64,000 bases of DNA from Paenibacillus radicis (ex Xue et al. 2023) (GTDB taxonomy: Bacteria; Bacillota; Bacilli; Paenibacillales; NBRC-103111), in assembly GCF_024722015.1 (NCBI RefSeq), contig NZ_JANQBD010000015.1, positions 168,139 through 232,138 of the forward strand, in the 5' to 3' direction. Each line of letters begins with the position of its first letter. Positions within the stretch are counted from its first letter, which is position 1. Positions 42,049-49,725 of the stretch are shown in pieces. Under the pieces are notes generated by a model. That model saw only the letters and a program-made list of their open reading frames with translations. It made no database searches and was not told the DNA's origin. Made by a program: the position numbers and the translations under genes.

Positions 42049-42070
42049 TATGAAGGGTTCGGAATGGTTG

Positions 42071-42099
42071 GCCGTCCTATAAAATCTGGGGCGGCTTTA
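42071..42099 (+). terminator. Weak terminator-like hairpin after the beta-helix gene
   Basis: GCCGTCC pairs with GGGCGGC over an 11-12 base loop, followed by only three T. Confidence 0.4.
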
Positions 42100-42124
42100 G
42101 CTATGAGCAGAGGAGCTGATTGAA

Positions 42125-42382
42125 ATTACGAATTTAAAATTTCCCAAGGAGCAAAAAGAACAGATCATCAGTATGCTTCAGCATTATTTTCAAGAGGAAC
42201 GCAATGAAGAACTGGGGCATTTGGCGGCTGAGCAGCTGCTGGATTTTTTTGTGAAACAGGCAGGCCCTATTTTCTATAATCAGGCGGTTGACGATTGTCG
42301 TCAGTATGTTCGAGAACGGGTTGCAGCGGTGGAGGAAGATATGTATGCTCTGGAGAAGCCGCATCAATTCCCGCGAAAATGA
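42125..42382 (+). CDS. DUF2164-family protein with non-canonical start
   Basis: About 85 residues reading ITNLKFPKEQKEQIISMLQ, then EERNEELGHLAAEQLLDFFVK and GPIFYNQAVDDCRQYV, a clear match in pattern to DUF2164 proteins. Family similarity extends upstream of the first ATG (16 codons in), to where only ATT codons lie after a good AGAGGAG site. A TTG five bases upstream of the ATT is out of frame: TTGAAATTACG would read MKITN if one more A were present. So either an ATT start, a start at the internal ATG, or a one-base deletion has occurred. Function of the family is unknown. Confidence 0.7.
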   Translation: MTNLKFPKEQKEQIISMLQHYFQEERNEELGHLAAEQLLDFFVKQAGPIFYNQAVDDCRQYVRERVAAVEEDMYALEKPHQFPRK

Positions 42383-42540
42383 CAAAAGTTATCGTAACCA
42401 TAAGCGTTGAGGCTTCATGAACTATTCCTGATTTATGAGTTTAGGAAGGGTGGCCCACGAATCTTTTGGTCCTTTTGCGCGTATAACTTACTGCTTGCTA
42501 ATGGCAGAGGAATAGCCGTAGACGAGAAAGGAGCATGCTT

Positions 42541-43005
42541 ATGCCGCGATTGGAGTATCGTTTATATGATGAAGACAGCGACTTCCCGCTGCTGTATTAC
42601 TATGATCGGATAGGACGGGAAGAGACTGCGCTGCGGTTTGCTTGTGATTACTTGGTAAAAGAAAGCGCAGTTTACGAGAAAACATCCAATGCTATTGAGG
42701 ATGGCTGCTATGTCATCTATGTGAAGCGGGCGGATGACGAACGGGTAATGTCTTGGGAGAAGCGTGATTCTGGTCAAACACCGGGACTAAAGCTGGAGCT
42801 CCGTGAGTACCGAGAATTTGGCGCTGATTATCGATTGGTCCATTGTTATAGTTTCCAAGATACCCTTGCTGTGCTGCTTCATCTGGAAGCCAACTATTTA
42901 TATCTAGAGGGGCAGGAATGGTACCGGACATCAACGGAAATTGATGAAGATCGTGAGACTTTTGTCATTTATGCGGTGAAATCTGAGCTGGATCTTTTGA
43001 AGTAG
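42541..43005 (+). CDS. Unknown soluble protein next to the GSPS/DUF350 module
   Basis: 154 residues, not recognised. AAAGGAG is 7 bases before this ATG (an ATG six bases earlier is too close). Acidic and aromatic-rich, with MPRLEYRLYDEDSDFPLLYYYD, EDGCYVIYVKRADDERVMSWE and a C-terminal EDRETFVIYAVKSELDLLK; no membrane segment or signal. It lies in the same direction just before the secreted Gly/Ser-rich protein and the ATP-grasp ligase gene, and may belong to the same module. Confidence 0.7.
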   Translation: MPRLEYRLYDEDSDFPLLYYYDRIGREETALRFACDYLVKESAVYEKTSNAIEDGCYVIYVKRADDERVMSWEKRDSGQTPGLKLELREYREFGADYRLVHCYSFQDTLAVLLHLEANYLYLEGQEWYRTSTEIDEDRETFVIYAVKSELDLLK

Positions 43006-43046
43006 GTTTTGCTAATTTCAAAACTTGAGCTATGCTTTCGAAGTTT

Positions 43047-43066
43047 AGTTTTGCTAAAGCAAAACT
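43047..43066. repeat. Perfect palindrome upstream of the secreted Gly/Ser-rich gene
   Basis: AGTTTTGCT and AGCAAAACT flank AA. An imperfect relative (GGTTTTGCTAATTTCAAAACT) lies 35-40 bases before it. The palindrome ends three bases before AGGAGG. Could be an operator, or part of a dispersed repeat. Confidence 0.6.
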
Positions 43067-43083
43067 CTTAGGAGGAGAACGCT

Positions 43084-43386
43084 TTGGAGCAAAAAAAGAT
43101 TGGAAAAACACATCATATCGTCACTTTGTTTGTGGCCGCTGCGCTTGTGGCAGCACCTGGGTGTTCAAACACACCGGCTAATTCGAACTGTGTCGATCAA
43201 AATAATGACGGATATTGTGATAATGGGAGTGGCAGCTCGACTTCGCGATACTATGGTTCAACAGGAAATTCGGGTGGAAGCACCTCTTCTGCAACCTCTT
43301 CACCGTCGGATGGTTCATCGGGTATTTCGAAAGGCGCTTCAGGACATGGCGGCATTGGGAGCAGCGGGGGCTCCAGCTCCAGCTAA
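43084..43386 (+). CDS. Secreted Gly/Ser-rich protein with EF-hand-like loop
   Basis: 100 residues, start TTG with AGGAGG 8 bases upstream. A signal segment (HIVTLFVAAALVAAPGC) ends at a Cys; the -3 to -1 residues A-P-G are only a fair lipobox, so lipidation is likely but not certain. Next comes NSNCVDQNNDGYCDNGSG, with two Cys and a DxNxDGxxD calcium-loop pattern, then about 60 residues of Ser/Gly/Thr ending SSGGSSSS. The tail looks disordered. It lies 62 bases before the glutathionylspermidine-synthase-like gene and is a candidate target of that enzyme (inference). Confidence 0.72.
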   Translation: MEQKKIGKTHHIVTLFVAAALVAAPGCSNTPANSNCVDQNNDGYCDNGSGSSTSRYYGSTGNSGGSTSSATSSPSDGSSGISKGASGHGGIGSSGGSSSS

Positions 43387-43448
43387 AAGAATATTGGCTA
43401 GTCGAGTACCGCAATAGAAGGAAAGCTTGAAAGGAGGACGCGAATATC

Positions 43449-44729
43449 ATGGAGCATCACCGTAAAGCGTCCGCAGCAGCTATGTCTTATGCGGATCGGC
43501 GAGAGGCCATCTATACTCCGCTGCGGCAGGAAGGGATCTTTAACTGGGACTGCATGTATGGAGATGAGTACGCTCTGGCGGATCTTTATCGAATCGATAG
43601 GGAACTCCACGGTCGAATACTTCAAGCAGCGGAAGGGCTGACTCAGATTTACGCACGTACGGTACAGATCGTACAGCAGTCAGATGATGCTCTATTAGAG
43701 CAGCTTGGGCTTCCGCGCGCTTCGTTTGGCGCGGTCAGACTTAGCTTGGAGCAGATGCTGCCAACTTTAGTCGGCCGTTTCGATTTTGCCGTTAACGGGC
43801 AGGAGATTAAGATGCTCGAGTTCAACAGTGATACTCCTACTGGTATTGTAGAAGCGTTTCATGTGAACGGCCATGTATGCGCTGCTTACGGAGCGGAGGA
43901 TCCGAATGCCGGCTGTGACAGCATGTTAAGGACGGCATTCGATAAAGCTATAAACGTATATCGAGAAGCAGGTTATTCAACAGAGCAGATTTGCTTCAGC
44001 GCATTGGATTGGCATGACGAGGATGCGGGTACGACTCGTTATTTGTTGGAGCGCTCCGGACTCCCTGCACGATTCGCTCCCTTGTCACAGCTGCGGGTGT
44101 TAGACGACAGGCTGTGGGTCATGGACGATATGGAGCAACTGCAGCCTGTCCAGGTGCTGTATCGATTGCATGCGCTTGAGAAGCTTGCAGAGGAACATGA
44201 CGAAGACGGTTACCCGACAGGTGAACATGTTCTGCAGCTGATTGCAGATAGAAAGCTTGCCGTTATCAACCCTCCTTCAGGCTTTCTGGCGCAAACAAAA
44301 GCATTGCAAGCTTTAATATGGAGCTTGCATGAGGAAGGGCATTTTTTTTCCTCAGAGGAGCATCGAATTATCGAGTCGCATATGCTTCCCACTTATTTGG
44401 AAAATCGTTTTGAGGGAGCGGAAATGGGAGCTTCTCCTTATGTGGTCAAGCCTATATTTGGGCGGGAAGGCAGCGGAGTGTCCATTTATAACGCCGATGG
44501 ATCAACCCTTGATCTAAACAATGCCGATGAGTATAGTCAACAGCCAATGGTCTATCAGCAATATACGAAGCTGCCGACAATTGACATAGAGACATTAAAT
44601 GGCAGCACGCGAGGAAGCATGCTCTGGGGCTGCTTTGTCATTGGAGGCAGAGCCTCGGCTATTATTCCACGTGTAGGTGGTCCCATCACCAATAATTTAT
44701 CCTATTATTTGCCTGTAGGTTTTAAGTAG
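43449..44729 (+). CDS. Glutathionylspermidine-synthase-like ATP-grasp ligase (YgiC/YjfC type)
   Basis: 426 residues. Corresponds to the C-terminal synthetase half of E. coli Gsp, as in the stand-alone YgiC/YjfC proteins. Seen: FNWDCMYGDEYALADLY, MLEFNSDTPTGIVEA (nucleotide/Mg region), PYVVKPIFGREGSGVSIY (ATP-grasp Lys and Gly-rich loop), and a C-terminal RASAIIPRVGGPITNNLSYYLPV. The family joins a carboxyl group to an amine such as spermidine; in this subgroup the substrate is unknown, and Firmicutes usually lack glutathione. AAAGGAGG lies before the ATG. DUF350 follows 33 bases later, a recurring partnership. Confidence 0.9.
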   Translation: MEHHRKASAAAMSYADRREAIYTPLRQEGIFNWDCMYGDEYALADLYRIDRELHGRILQAAEGLTQIYARTVQIVQQSDDALLEQLGLPRASFGAVRLSLEQMLPTLVGRFDFAVNGQEIKMLEFNSDTPTGIVEAFHVNGHVCAAYGAEDPNAGCDSMLRTAFDKAINVYREAGYSTEQICFSALDWHDEDAGTTRYLLERSGLPARFAPLSQLRVLDDRLWVMDDMEQLQPVQVLYRLHALEKLAEEHDEDGYPTGEHVLQLIADRKLAVINPPSGFLAQTKALQALIWSLHEEGHFFSSEEHRIIESHMLPTYLENRFEGAEMGASPYVVKPIFGREGSGVSIYNADGSTLDLNNADEYSQQPMVYQQYTKLPTIDIETLNGSTRGSMLWGCFVIGGRASAIIPRVGGPITNNLSYYLPVGFK

Positions 44730-44762
44730 CAGTTATGCACCAATAAACAAGGGGGAAATGCA

Positions 44763-45197
44763 GTGACGCAATTGGATTCCATTGTTAATTTTTTAATTTA
44801 TTTAGGGGTTGCCGTGCCGCTGCTAGCTATTGGCATCTTTTTTTTCCTGTTCACCACGCCATACAGCGAATTTAAATTGATCAAAGAGGGCAGCGATGTA
44901 ACCGATCCTGTCAAAGTTGGAGCGGCCCGCGCAGCTGCCTACGATCTGGGAGGCAAAATATTGGGGCAAGTGCTAGTAATTGCTTCAGCGGTATACCATT
45001 CTGTCGGGCTGCTGGATTTGATCGTGTGGGGGCTGCTTGGCATAGCCTTTCAAATCATTGTATTTTATTTATTTGAGCTGCTGACTCCGTTTAAGGTGCT
45101 GGTAGAAATTCCAAAAGGTAACCTTGCGGTAGGCCAGTTCTCATTCATTCTTAGTATTGTTACCGGTGTGCTTATGGCATCATTAATCAGTTATTGA
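44763..45197 (+). CDS. DUF350 membrane protein (YjfL type)
   Basis: 144 residues with four hydrophobic helices (about 9-30, 58-80, 82-103 and 122-142) and a characteristic internal pattern IKEGSDVTDPVKVGAARAAAYDLGGK. Integral cytoplasmic-membrane protein of unknown function that repeatedly neighbours GSPS-like ligases (yjfL-yjfC in E. coli). The start is GTG with AAGGGGG upstream; an ATG five bases earlier runs into a stop after two codons. Confidence 0.88.
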   Translation: MTQLDSIVNFLIYLGVAVPLLAIGIFFFLFTTPYSEFKLIKEGSDVTDPVKVGAARAAAYDLGGKILGQVLVIASAVYHSVGLLDLIVWGLLGIAFQIIVFYLFELLTPFKVLVEIPKGNLAVGQFSFILSIVTGVLMASLISY

Positions 45198-45279
45198 TAC
45201 ATACTTACGAAGCAGGCAGGAAAGAGGGCGGTCTCCAATGAGAGGCTGCTTCTTTGCTATTAAAGGAGAGGTTCGAACA

Positions 45280-46155
45280 ATGAAATTGGCAAAGCTGTAC
45301 ATGGATTACAAGCCGCTGCTTATCTCGATAGCATACCGCATGCTGGGCTCCCTTACTGATGCCGAGGATATAGTTCAGGATGTGTTTATTTCGCTGGAGC
45401 GGGTTCAACTGGATGAGATCCAGCATCAGAAAGCTTTCCTGGTCAAAATGACGACAAACCGATGTCTGAATCTTTTGAGCTCTTCGCGTAAACAAAGGGA
45501 AGTGTATCCAGGGTCTTGGCTGCCTGAGCCGGATATCGGAGAAACAATTGCAAGCCCGGAGGAGCAGGTGGTCCAAGAGGAGACGGTATCTTACGCTTTA
45601 CTTGTTGTGCTGCAGCAGCTAAATCCGGTGGAGCGAGCTGTGTTTCTGCTCAGAGAGGTGCTGTTGTACGAATATAGCGAGATTGCGGATATTTTGGATA
45701 AAACGGAAGCTAATTGCCGTAAAATATACAGTCGTGTCAAACCGAAAATACAGCAAGAGATGGAAGATCCACTATCTTCTTCAAACAGTATTAGCCATAA
45801 AAAGGATTTGGTTAACAGCTTTCTTCATGCATCAAGGACAGGCGATTTTGCATCTTTTGTGCATCTGCTTGCGGATGAGGCCGTTCTTATTAGCGATGGA
45901 GGCGGGAAGCGAAGGGCAGCGATATTTCCAATTACAGGCAGGGAACGTATTCAAGCGTTTTTGGAAGGGATTCAAGGAAAAAATTCATTTGGTGGCGAGC
46001 TGCGTCCGATTGCTATCAATGGCGAGCCCGGTCTGCTGCTAGTTCGAGATGGTGATCCGCAATTAGCTATATGCTTTAGAGCTGCTCCCCACCATTCTGC
46101 GATCCAAACTATTTATTTTGTCGTTAATCCGGATAAGTTGAAGCGGGCTATATAA
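45280..46155 (+). CDS. ECF41-type RNA polymerase sigma factor with C-terminal SnoaL-like domain
   Basis: 291 residues. Region 2: YKPLLISIAYRMLGSLTDAEDIVQDVF; region 4: LNPVERAVFLLREVLLYEYSEIADILDKTEANCRKIYSRV. From about 165 a fused NTF2/SnoaL-like domain (LVNSFLHASRTGDFASFVHLLADEAVLISDGGG), which in the ECF41 group replaces an anti-sigma factor and tunes activity (family knowledge). AAAGGAG 8 bases before the ATG decides the start; a 14-codon upstream extension is dropped. The next gene is a carboxymuconolactone decarboxylase, the classic ECF41 target. Confidence 0.92.
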   Translation: MKLAKLYMDYKPLLISIAYRMLGSLTDAEDIVQDVFISLERVQLDEIQHQKAFLVKMTTNRCLNLLSSSRKQREVYPGSWLPEPDIGETIASPEEQVVQEETVSYALLVVLQQLNPVERAVFLLREVLLYEYSEIADILDKTEANCRKIYSRVKPKIQQEMEDPLSSSNSISHKKDLVNSFLHASRTGDFASFVHLLADEAVLISDGGGKRRAAIFPITGRERIQAFLEGIQGKNSFGGELRPIAINGEPGLLLVRDGDPQLAICFRAAPHHSAIQTIYFVVNPDKLKRAI

Positions 46156-46192
46156 GCATAAGCTTATTTTGTTAAACAAATATTTTTGAACA

Positions 46193-46219
46193 TGTCACAA
46201 ATAAGTGCAGACACTGGTC
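46193..46219 (+). promoter_or_regulatory. Candidate ECF41 promoter before the CMD-family gene
   Basis: TGTCACA, then 16 bases, then GGTC. The ECF41 consensus as I recall it is TGTCACA-N16-CGTC, so seven of seven positions match in the -35 and three of four in the -10 element. It lies 49 bases before the CMD ATG. No such site is seen before the sigma gene itself. Confidence 0.75.
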
Positions 46220-46267
46220 TAAGAATATGTAACAAACAAATAATGATCCAGTGGAGGAGATTTAACT

Positions 46268-46726
46268 ATGAAAGAAAGAATGAATTATCAAAAAGCCAAC
46301 CCAGGAGCTTTACAAGCTTTGTTGAAATTAGAGGGATTTATGCAAAGCAGCGGTATCGATGCATCCTTATATGAGCTTATCAAAATCCGTGCTTCACAAA
46401 TTAACGGCTGCGCCTATTGCCTTGATATGCATACGAAGGATTGGCGTGCAATGGGAGAGACGGAACAGCGAATTTACATGCTGAATGCTTGGCGTGAAGC
46501 TCCATTCTATACGGAGGCGGAGAGAGCGGTATTAGAGCTAACAGAAGCAGTGACTCAAATATCTCATGCCGGCTTGCCTCAGCAAATATACGATAAAGTC
46601 CGCGAGCATTTTGACGAGACGCAATTTGTTACACTGCTTATGGCTATCAACACAATCAATTGCTGGAACCGTATAGCCATCTCGACAGGAATGGTGCCTG
46701 GAGCTTACAAGCCTGCTGCCAAATAA
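46268..46726 (+). CDS. Carboxymuconolactone decarboxylase/AhpD-family protein
   Basis: 152 residues. The AhpD-core signature INGCAYCLDMHTKD contains the CxxC redox pair (Cys48, Cys51) and His55. Likely a peroxidase-type antioxidant or thiol-disulphide enzyme rather than a true decarboxylase. GGAGGAG lies before the ATG. Follows the ECF41 sigma gene and carries a matching promoter, so it is probably the regulon core: expression driven by the neighbouring sigma factor. Confidence 0.92.
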   Translation: MKERMNYQKANPGALQALLKLEGFMQSSGIDASLYELIKIRASQINGCAYCLDMHTKDWRAMGETEQRIYMLNAWREAPFYTEAERAVLELTEAVTQISHAGLPQQIYDKVREHFDETQFVTLLMAINTINCWNRIAISTGMVPGAYKPAAK

Positions 46727-46738
46727 TTTTTCAACCCC

Positions 46739-46779
46739 AAATTCTCACTCGCCCCGGCGTTTGAGAATTTTTCTTTTTT
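46739..46779 (+). terminator. Terminator after the CMD-family gene
   Basis: AAATTCTCA pairs with TGAGAATTT over a 14-base GC-rich loop and runs into a T-rich tail. Confidence 0.85.
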
Positions 46780-46935
46780 TAAGGGCTGTCGAGTGCAACT
46801 TTTTCCAAATGAGGTTCGTTATAGTACATGTATTAAGAAAAGCATCTAATTGACCGGATGAGCTTTGTTCGTATTGGATTAGCCGCTTTTCTGGTAACAT
46901 CAAATAACCTTCACAGGAAGAGGTCGGTAATTAAT

Positions 46936-49314
46936 ATGAAAAAATTAGGAATTGCCAGTATCACTAGCATTATGCTGCTTGGTTCTGTAGCGCCGGTTTC
47001 TGCTATGATGCCTGAAGCTGCTAATGTAATGGCCGTACAGCCTGACATAAGCATGGGTAAAACAATCGGTAATGAGGAAGCTCCGGTTGACACAAAAATT
47101 AATCGGGAACGCGCTATCGAGCTTGCCAAACAGTACGTGAAGATTCCGGACGGCTTTACACTGCAAGGAGTCGGTTATAATAATGCTTACGGTAGCGGCA
47201 GCGGTCGAGGAACATGGAATATGAATTTCAATAAGCAGGATCAGAAGCGGTATTATGGAAACATTAACGTTTCAATTGATTCGGATACTGGGCAACTAAT
47301 TTCTTATTATATCAATAACTATGATCCGGATAAAAAGCCTGTATTTCCTCCCAAGGTTGATCTGGAGCATGCCAAACAAATTGCCTTAGACTACATTGCG
47401 AAGACAAATCCAACTGAAAAGGACCAACTTAAATATTATGACCAATTCGAACAAGGCTATCGCAAGCCTCTAACCGGCTCAGCTCAGTATCCATTCCAGT
47501 ATGTTAGAGTTGTAAATGGGGTTGTGTTTCCGCAAAATTCAATCTCTGTGACTGTAGATGGAGAAGGTCAAATCATTTCTTATAATATGCAATGGGATTC
47601 TCAGCTCACTTTTAAAACAACGGAAAATAAGCTCACTACTGAACAAGCTAACGAACAATTTAAGAAGCTTGCCGAATCGCGCCTGCAATACATATTTCCA
47701 AACACGCCGATCGGAAAAGCAACCCCTCTGATTTCTTATCAAATGGAACCGTTCATGATTGATGCACAAAGCGGTGAAGCGCTTCTGTACACAGGAGCAC
47801 CGAGGAGTGCTCGTCCGGCGTCCATTGCTGCAAGTGATAAACAATTGGAGGAATTTCCGAAGCAACCGCTGAAGCTAACTAAGGAACAGGCTATAGAACG
47901 AGTATCCAAGCTTCTCCCGCTCCCTGCAGATGCCAAGCTGGAAAATGCATCGTATCAAGAAAATAACGATCCGCGCACTGGCAGCACTTCCATTCAGTGG
48001 GATCTCAGCTGGTCTACGGGAAAAGAGAAGGATAATCCGTCTATCCATGCAACGGTAGACAGTAATACAGGCGCCGTGTTGCGTTATTCCAAATATAATT
48101 ACCGGATAGCCTCAGCAGATGCAACTGCTGCTCAGGATACAAGCGGCCTAAGCTATGATCAATTGAAGGAGAAGGCAGCCACTTATATTCAAAAGCTGCT
48201 TCCGGCTTATGCACACGAGTTGTATCTGGAGCCACAAATCTATGATATACCTGTTGAAAAGATGCAATACATGCCTAATTTTAATTATAGTTTCCGCCGT
48301 ATCGTTAACGGAGTGTACACGGAGTATGAATCCGTTAATATCAATCTGGATCGCAAAACAGGCGATATACAGGATTTCTATAGCAATATAACTTCGATAC
48401 CGTATCCGTCTGAAAAGCCTAAGGTAATTTCAGATGACGACGCCAAGAAGATACTGCTCTCCCAATATGAGGTTGAATTGCAATATATAACGTTCATGAA
48501 GGGTGGTATGGGTGTCCCTTATTATGGCTCAACTATGGCCATGGATAAATATAACCTGATGGTTGCTGCGGGTGAAATCAAGCCGTCCGAAGAGGCGCCA
48601 CAAAAGCCTGAAACGAAGCTTGTCTATAATTTGAAGTCAAAGGTTCAATTCAGAGAGCCTTCATTCCTGGATGCGACAACAGGTGAGTGGAAGAATAGAG
48701 AAACGATTCAAGTAATTAAGCCGGTTTCTGCACCAACCGATATTACAGGCCACCCAGCTGAAGAAGCATTAAGACTAATGATTGATTATCAAGCGCTTGA
48801 TGTGGTGGACGGGAAAGTTCAGCCTGATGGGTTGATCACTCGTGGGGAAATGGTTAAAATGCTGCTGGCGTCTGTTAATGGAGGGTATTACCCAATGGCA
48901 GCAGGAGCCTATGCTGAACGAACTGCGAGCTTCAGTGACGTTGCCAAAGATAATAAATATTTCGCTTATATTGAAAACGCGATCGATCTCAATTTGATAG
49001 ACCGTAACTCGGATACTTTCAAGCCGGATGCAACGTTAACTAAATCGGAGATGGCTGACCTTATTGTTAGAGCTCTTGGTTACCGTAAATTGGCTCAAGT
49101 GGAAGGACTTTTTGCGGCAAGCGCAACTGATTTGGAAGGGGTAAAGAACAAAGGGGCCATTTCCATACTTAACGGATTGACTATTATGCCGCTTGAGGCT
49201 GGTAAGTTTAAGCCTAGAGAGCAAATTACTCGTGCACAAGCTGCCACTACGTTCTACAAGTTTTTACAAGTTCGCTCGGAACTGCAGGATTCACCTATAA
49301 ATAGAGGCTGGTAA
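46936..49314 (+). CDS. YcdB/PepSY-type exoprotein with three SLH domains
   Basis: 792 residues. Signal peptide MKKLGIASITSIMLLGSVAP to about VSA. Two YcdB/YcdC-like parts (about 45-240 and 315-520), each with INRERAIELAKQYVKIP / LTKEQAIERVSKLLPLP and PepSY-like VSIDSDTGQLISYY and VDSNTGAVLRY strands. The C terminus has three SLH motifs (DGLITRGEMVKMLL, FSDVAKDNKYFAYIENAI, REQITRAQAATTFYKFL) that bind pyruvylated wall polymer. Secreted, wall-bound; possibly a protease inhibitor or regulator. GGAAGAGGT precedes this ATG; a 26-codon upstream extension has no signal-like start. Confidence 0.88.
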   Translation: MKKLGIASITSIMLLGSVAPVSAMMPEAANVMAVQPDISMGKTIGNEEAPVDTKINRERAIELAKQYVKIPDGFTLQGVGYNNAYGSGSGRGTWNMNFNKQDQKRYYGNINVSIDSDTGQLISYYINNYDPDKKPVFPPKVDLEHAKQIALDYIAKTNPTEKDQLKYYDQFEQGYRKPLTGSAQYPFQYVRVVNGVVFPQNSISVTVDGEGQIISYNMQWDSQLTFKTTENKLTTEQANEQFKKLAESRLQYIFPNTPIGKATPLISYQMEPFMIDAQSGEALLYTGAPRSARPASIAASDKQLEEFPKQPLKLTKEQAIERVSKLLPLPADAKLENASYQENNDPRTGSTSIQWDLSWSTGKEKDNPSIHATVDSNTGAVLRYSKYNYRIASADATAAQDTSGLSYDQLKEKAATYIQKLLPAYAHELYLEPQIYDIPVEKMQYMPNFNYSFRRIVNGVYTEYESVNINLDRKTGDIQDFYSNITSIPYPSEKPKVISDDDAKKILLSQYEVELQYITFMKGGMGVPYYGSTMAMDKYNLMVAAGEIKPSEEAPQKPETKLVYNLKSKVQFREPSFLDATTGEWKNRETIQVIKPVSAPTDITGHPAEEALRLMIDYQALDVVDGKVQPDGLITRGEMVKMLLASVNGGYYPMAAGAYAERTASFSDVAKDNKYFAYIENAIDLNLIDRNSDTFKPDATLTKSEMADLIVRALGYRKLAQVEGLFAASATDLEGVKNKGAISILNGLTIMPLEAGKFKPREQITRAQAATTFYKFLQVRSELQDSPINRGW

Positions 49315-49326
49315 TAAACAGATAAC

Positions 49327-49370
49327 AAAAAACAGGCGAAGGTCAGATTAGAGACCAAGCCTGTTTTTTT
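49327..49370 (+). terminator. Terminator between the SLH protein gene and the SASP gene
   Basis: AAACAGGC pairs with GCCTGTTT, with a nested GGTC/GACC; seven T follow. Confidence 0.85.
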
Positions 49371-49394
49371 GCTTTTGAAAGTAACCCATTTTAC

Positions 49395-49622
49395 CTAGAA
49401 CCGGTTTCCATTACTTAACTGCTGCTCAGCTATTTGTACCAAACGGCGAACCATATGTCCACCTATGGCTCCTGTATCCCGGGATGCCATATAACCATAA
49501 TAACCGTCTTGAGGAATTTGAATGCCCAGCTCTTGAGCCACCTCATATTTCAATTTTTCTAAAGCAGATGCAGCTTGTTGAACCACAATTTGATTACTGT
49601 TTCTGGATTGACCTGTTGCCAT
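49395..49622 (-). CDS. Alpha/beta-type small acid-soluble spore protein
   Basis: 75 residues. Coats spore DNA and protects it from UV and heat. Two family motifs are clear: ALEKLKYEVAQELGI (germination protease cleavage region) and GAIGGHMVRRLVQIAEQQL. AGGAGG lies 8 bases before this ATG; the 12-codon upstream extension is rejected. A SigG-type promoter lies upstream. Confidence 0.95.
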   Translation of the reverse strand: MATGQSRNSNQIVVQQAASALEKLKYEVAQELGIQIPQDGYYGYMASRDTGAIGGHMVRRLVQIAEQQLSNGNRF

Positions 49623-49657
49623 GAAAAGCACCTCCTGGTTATATTTGAAAGTAAACA

Positions 49658-49687
49658 TATCATCTCCATGTTTTCCCTAATTATTCA
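49658..49687 (-). promoter_or_regulatory. SigG-type promoter for the SASP gene
   Basis: On the minus strand TGAATA and GATGATA are separated by 17 bases, close to the forespore consensus GNATA-N17/18-CATNNTA. The start of transcription would lie about 30 bases before the SASP ATG. Confidence 0.65.
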
Positions 49688-49725
49688 TAGCGAAGTCCAT
49701 GTTACAATGAAATTGGGTGATGCCA

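Noticed and set aside
43100..43417. Overlapping frame in the Gly/Ser-rich secreted gene
   Set aside because: The alternative frame has no ribosome binding site; the TTG frame has AGGAGG, a signal peptide and a motif.
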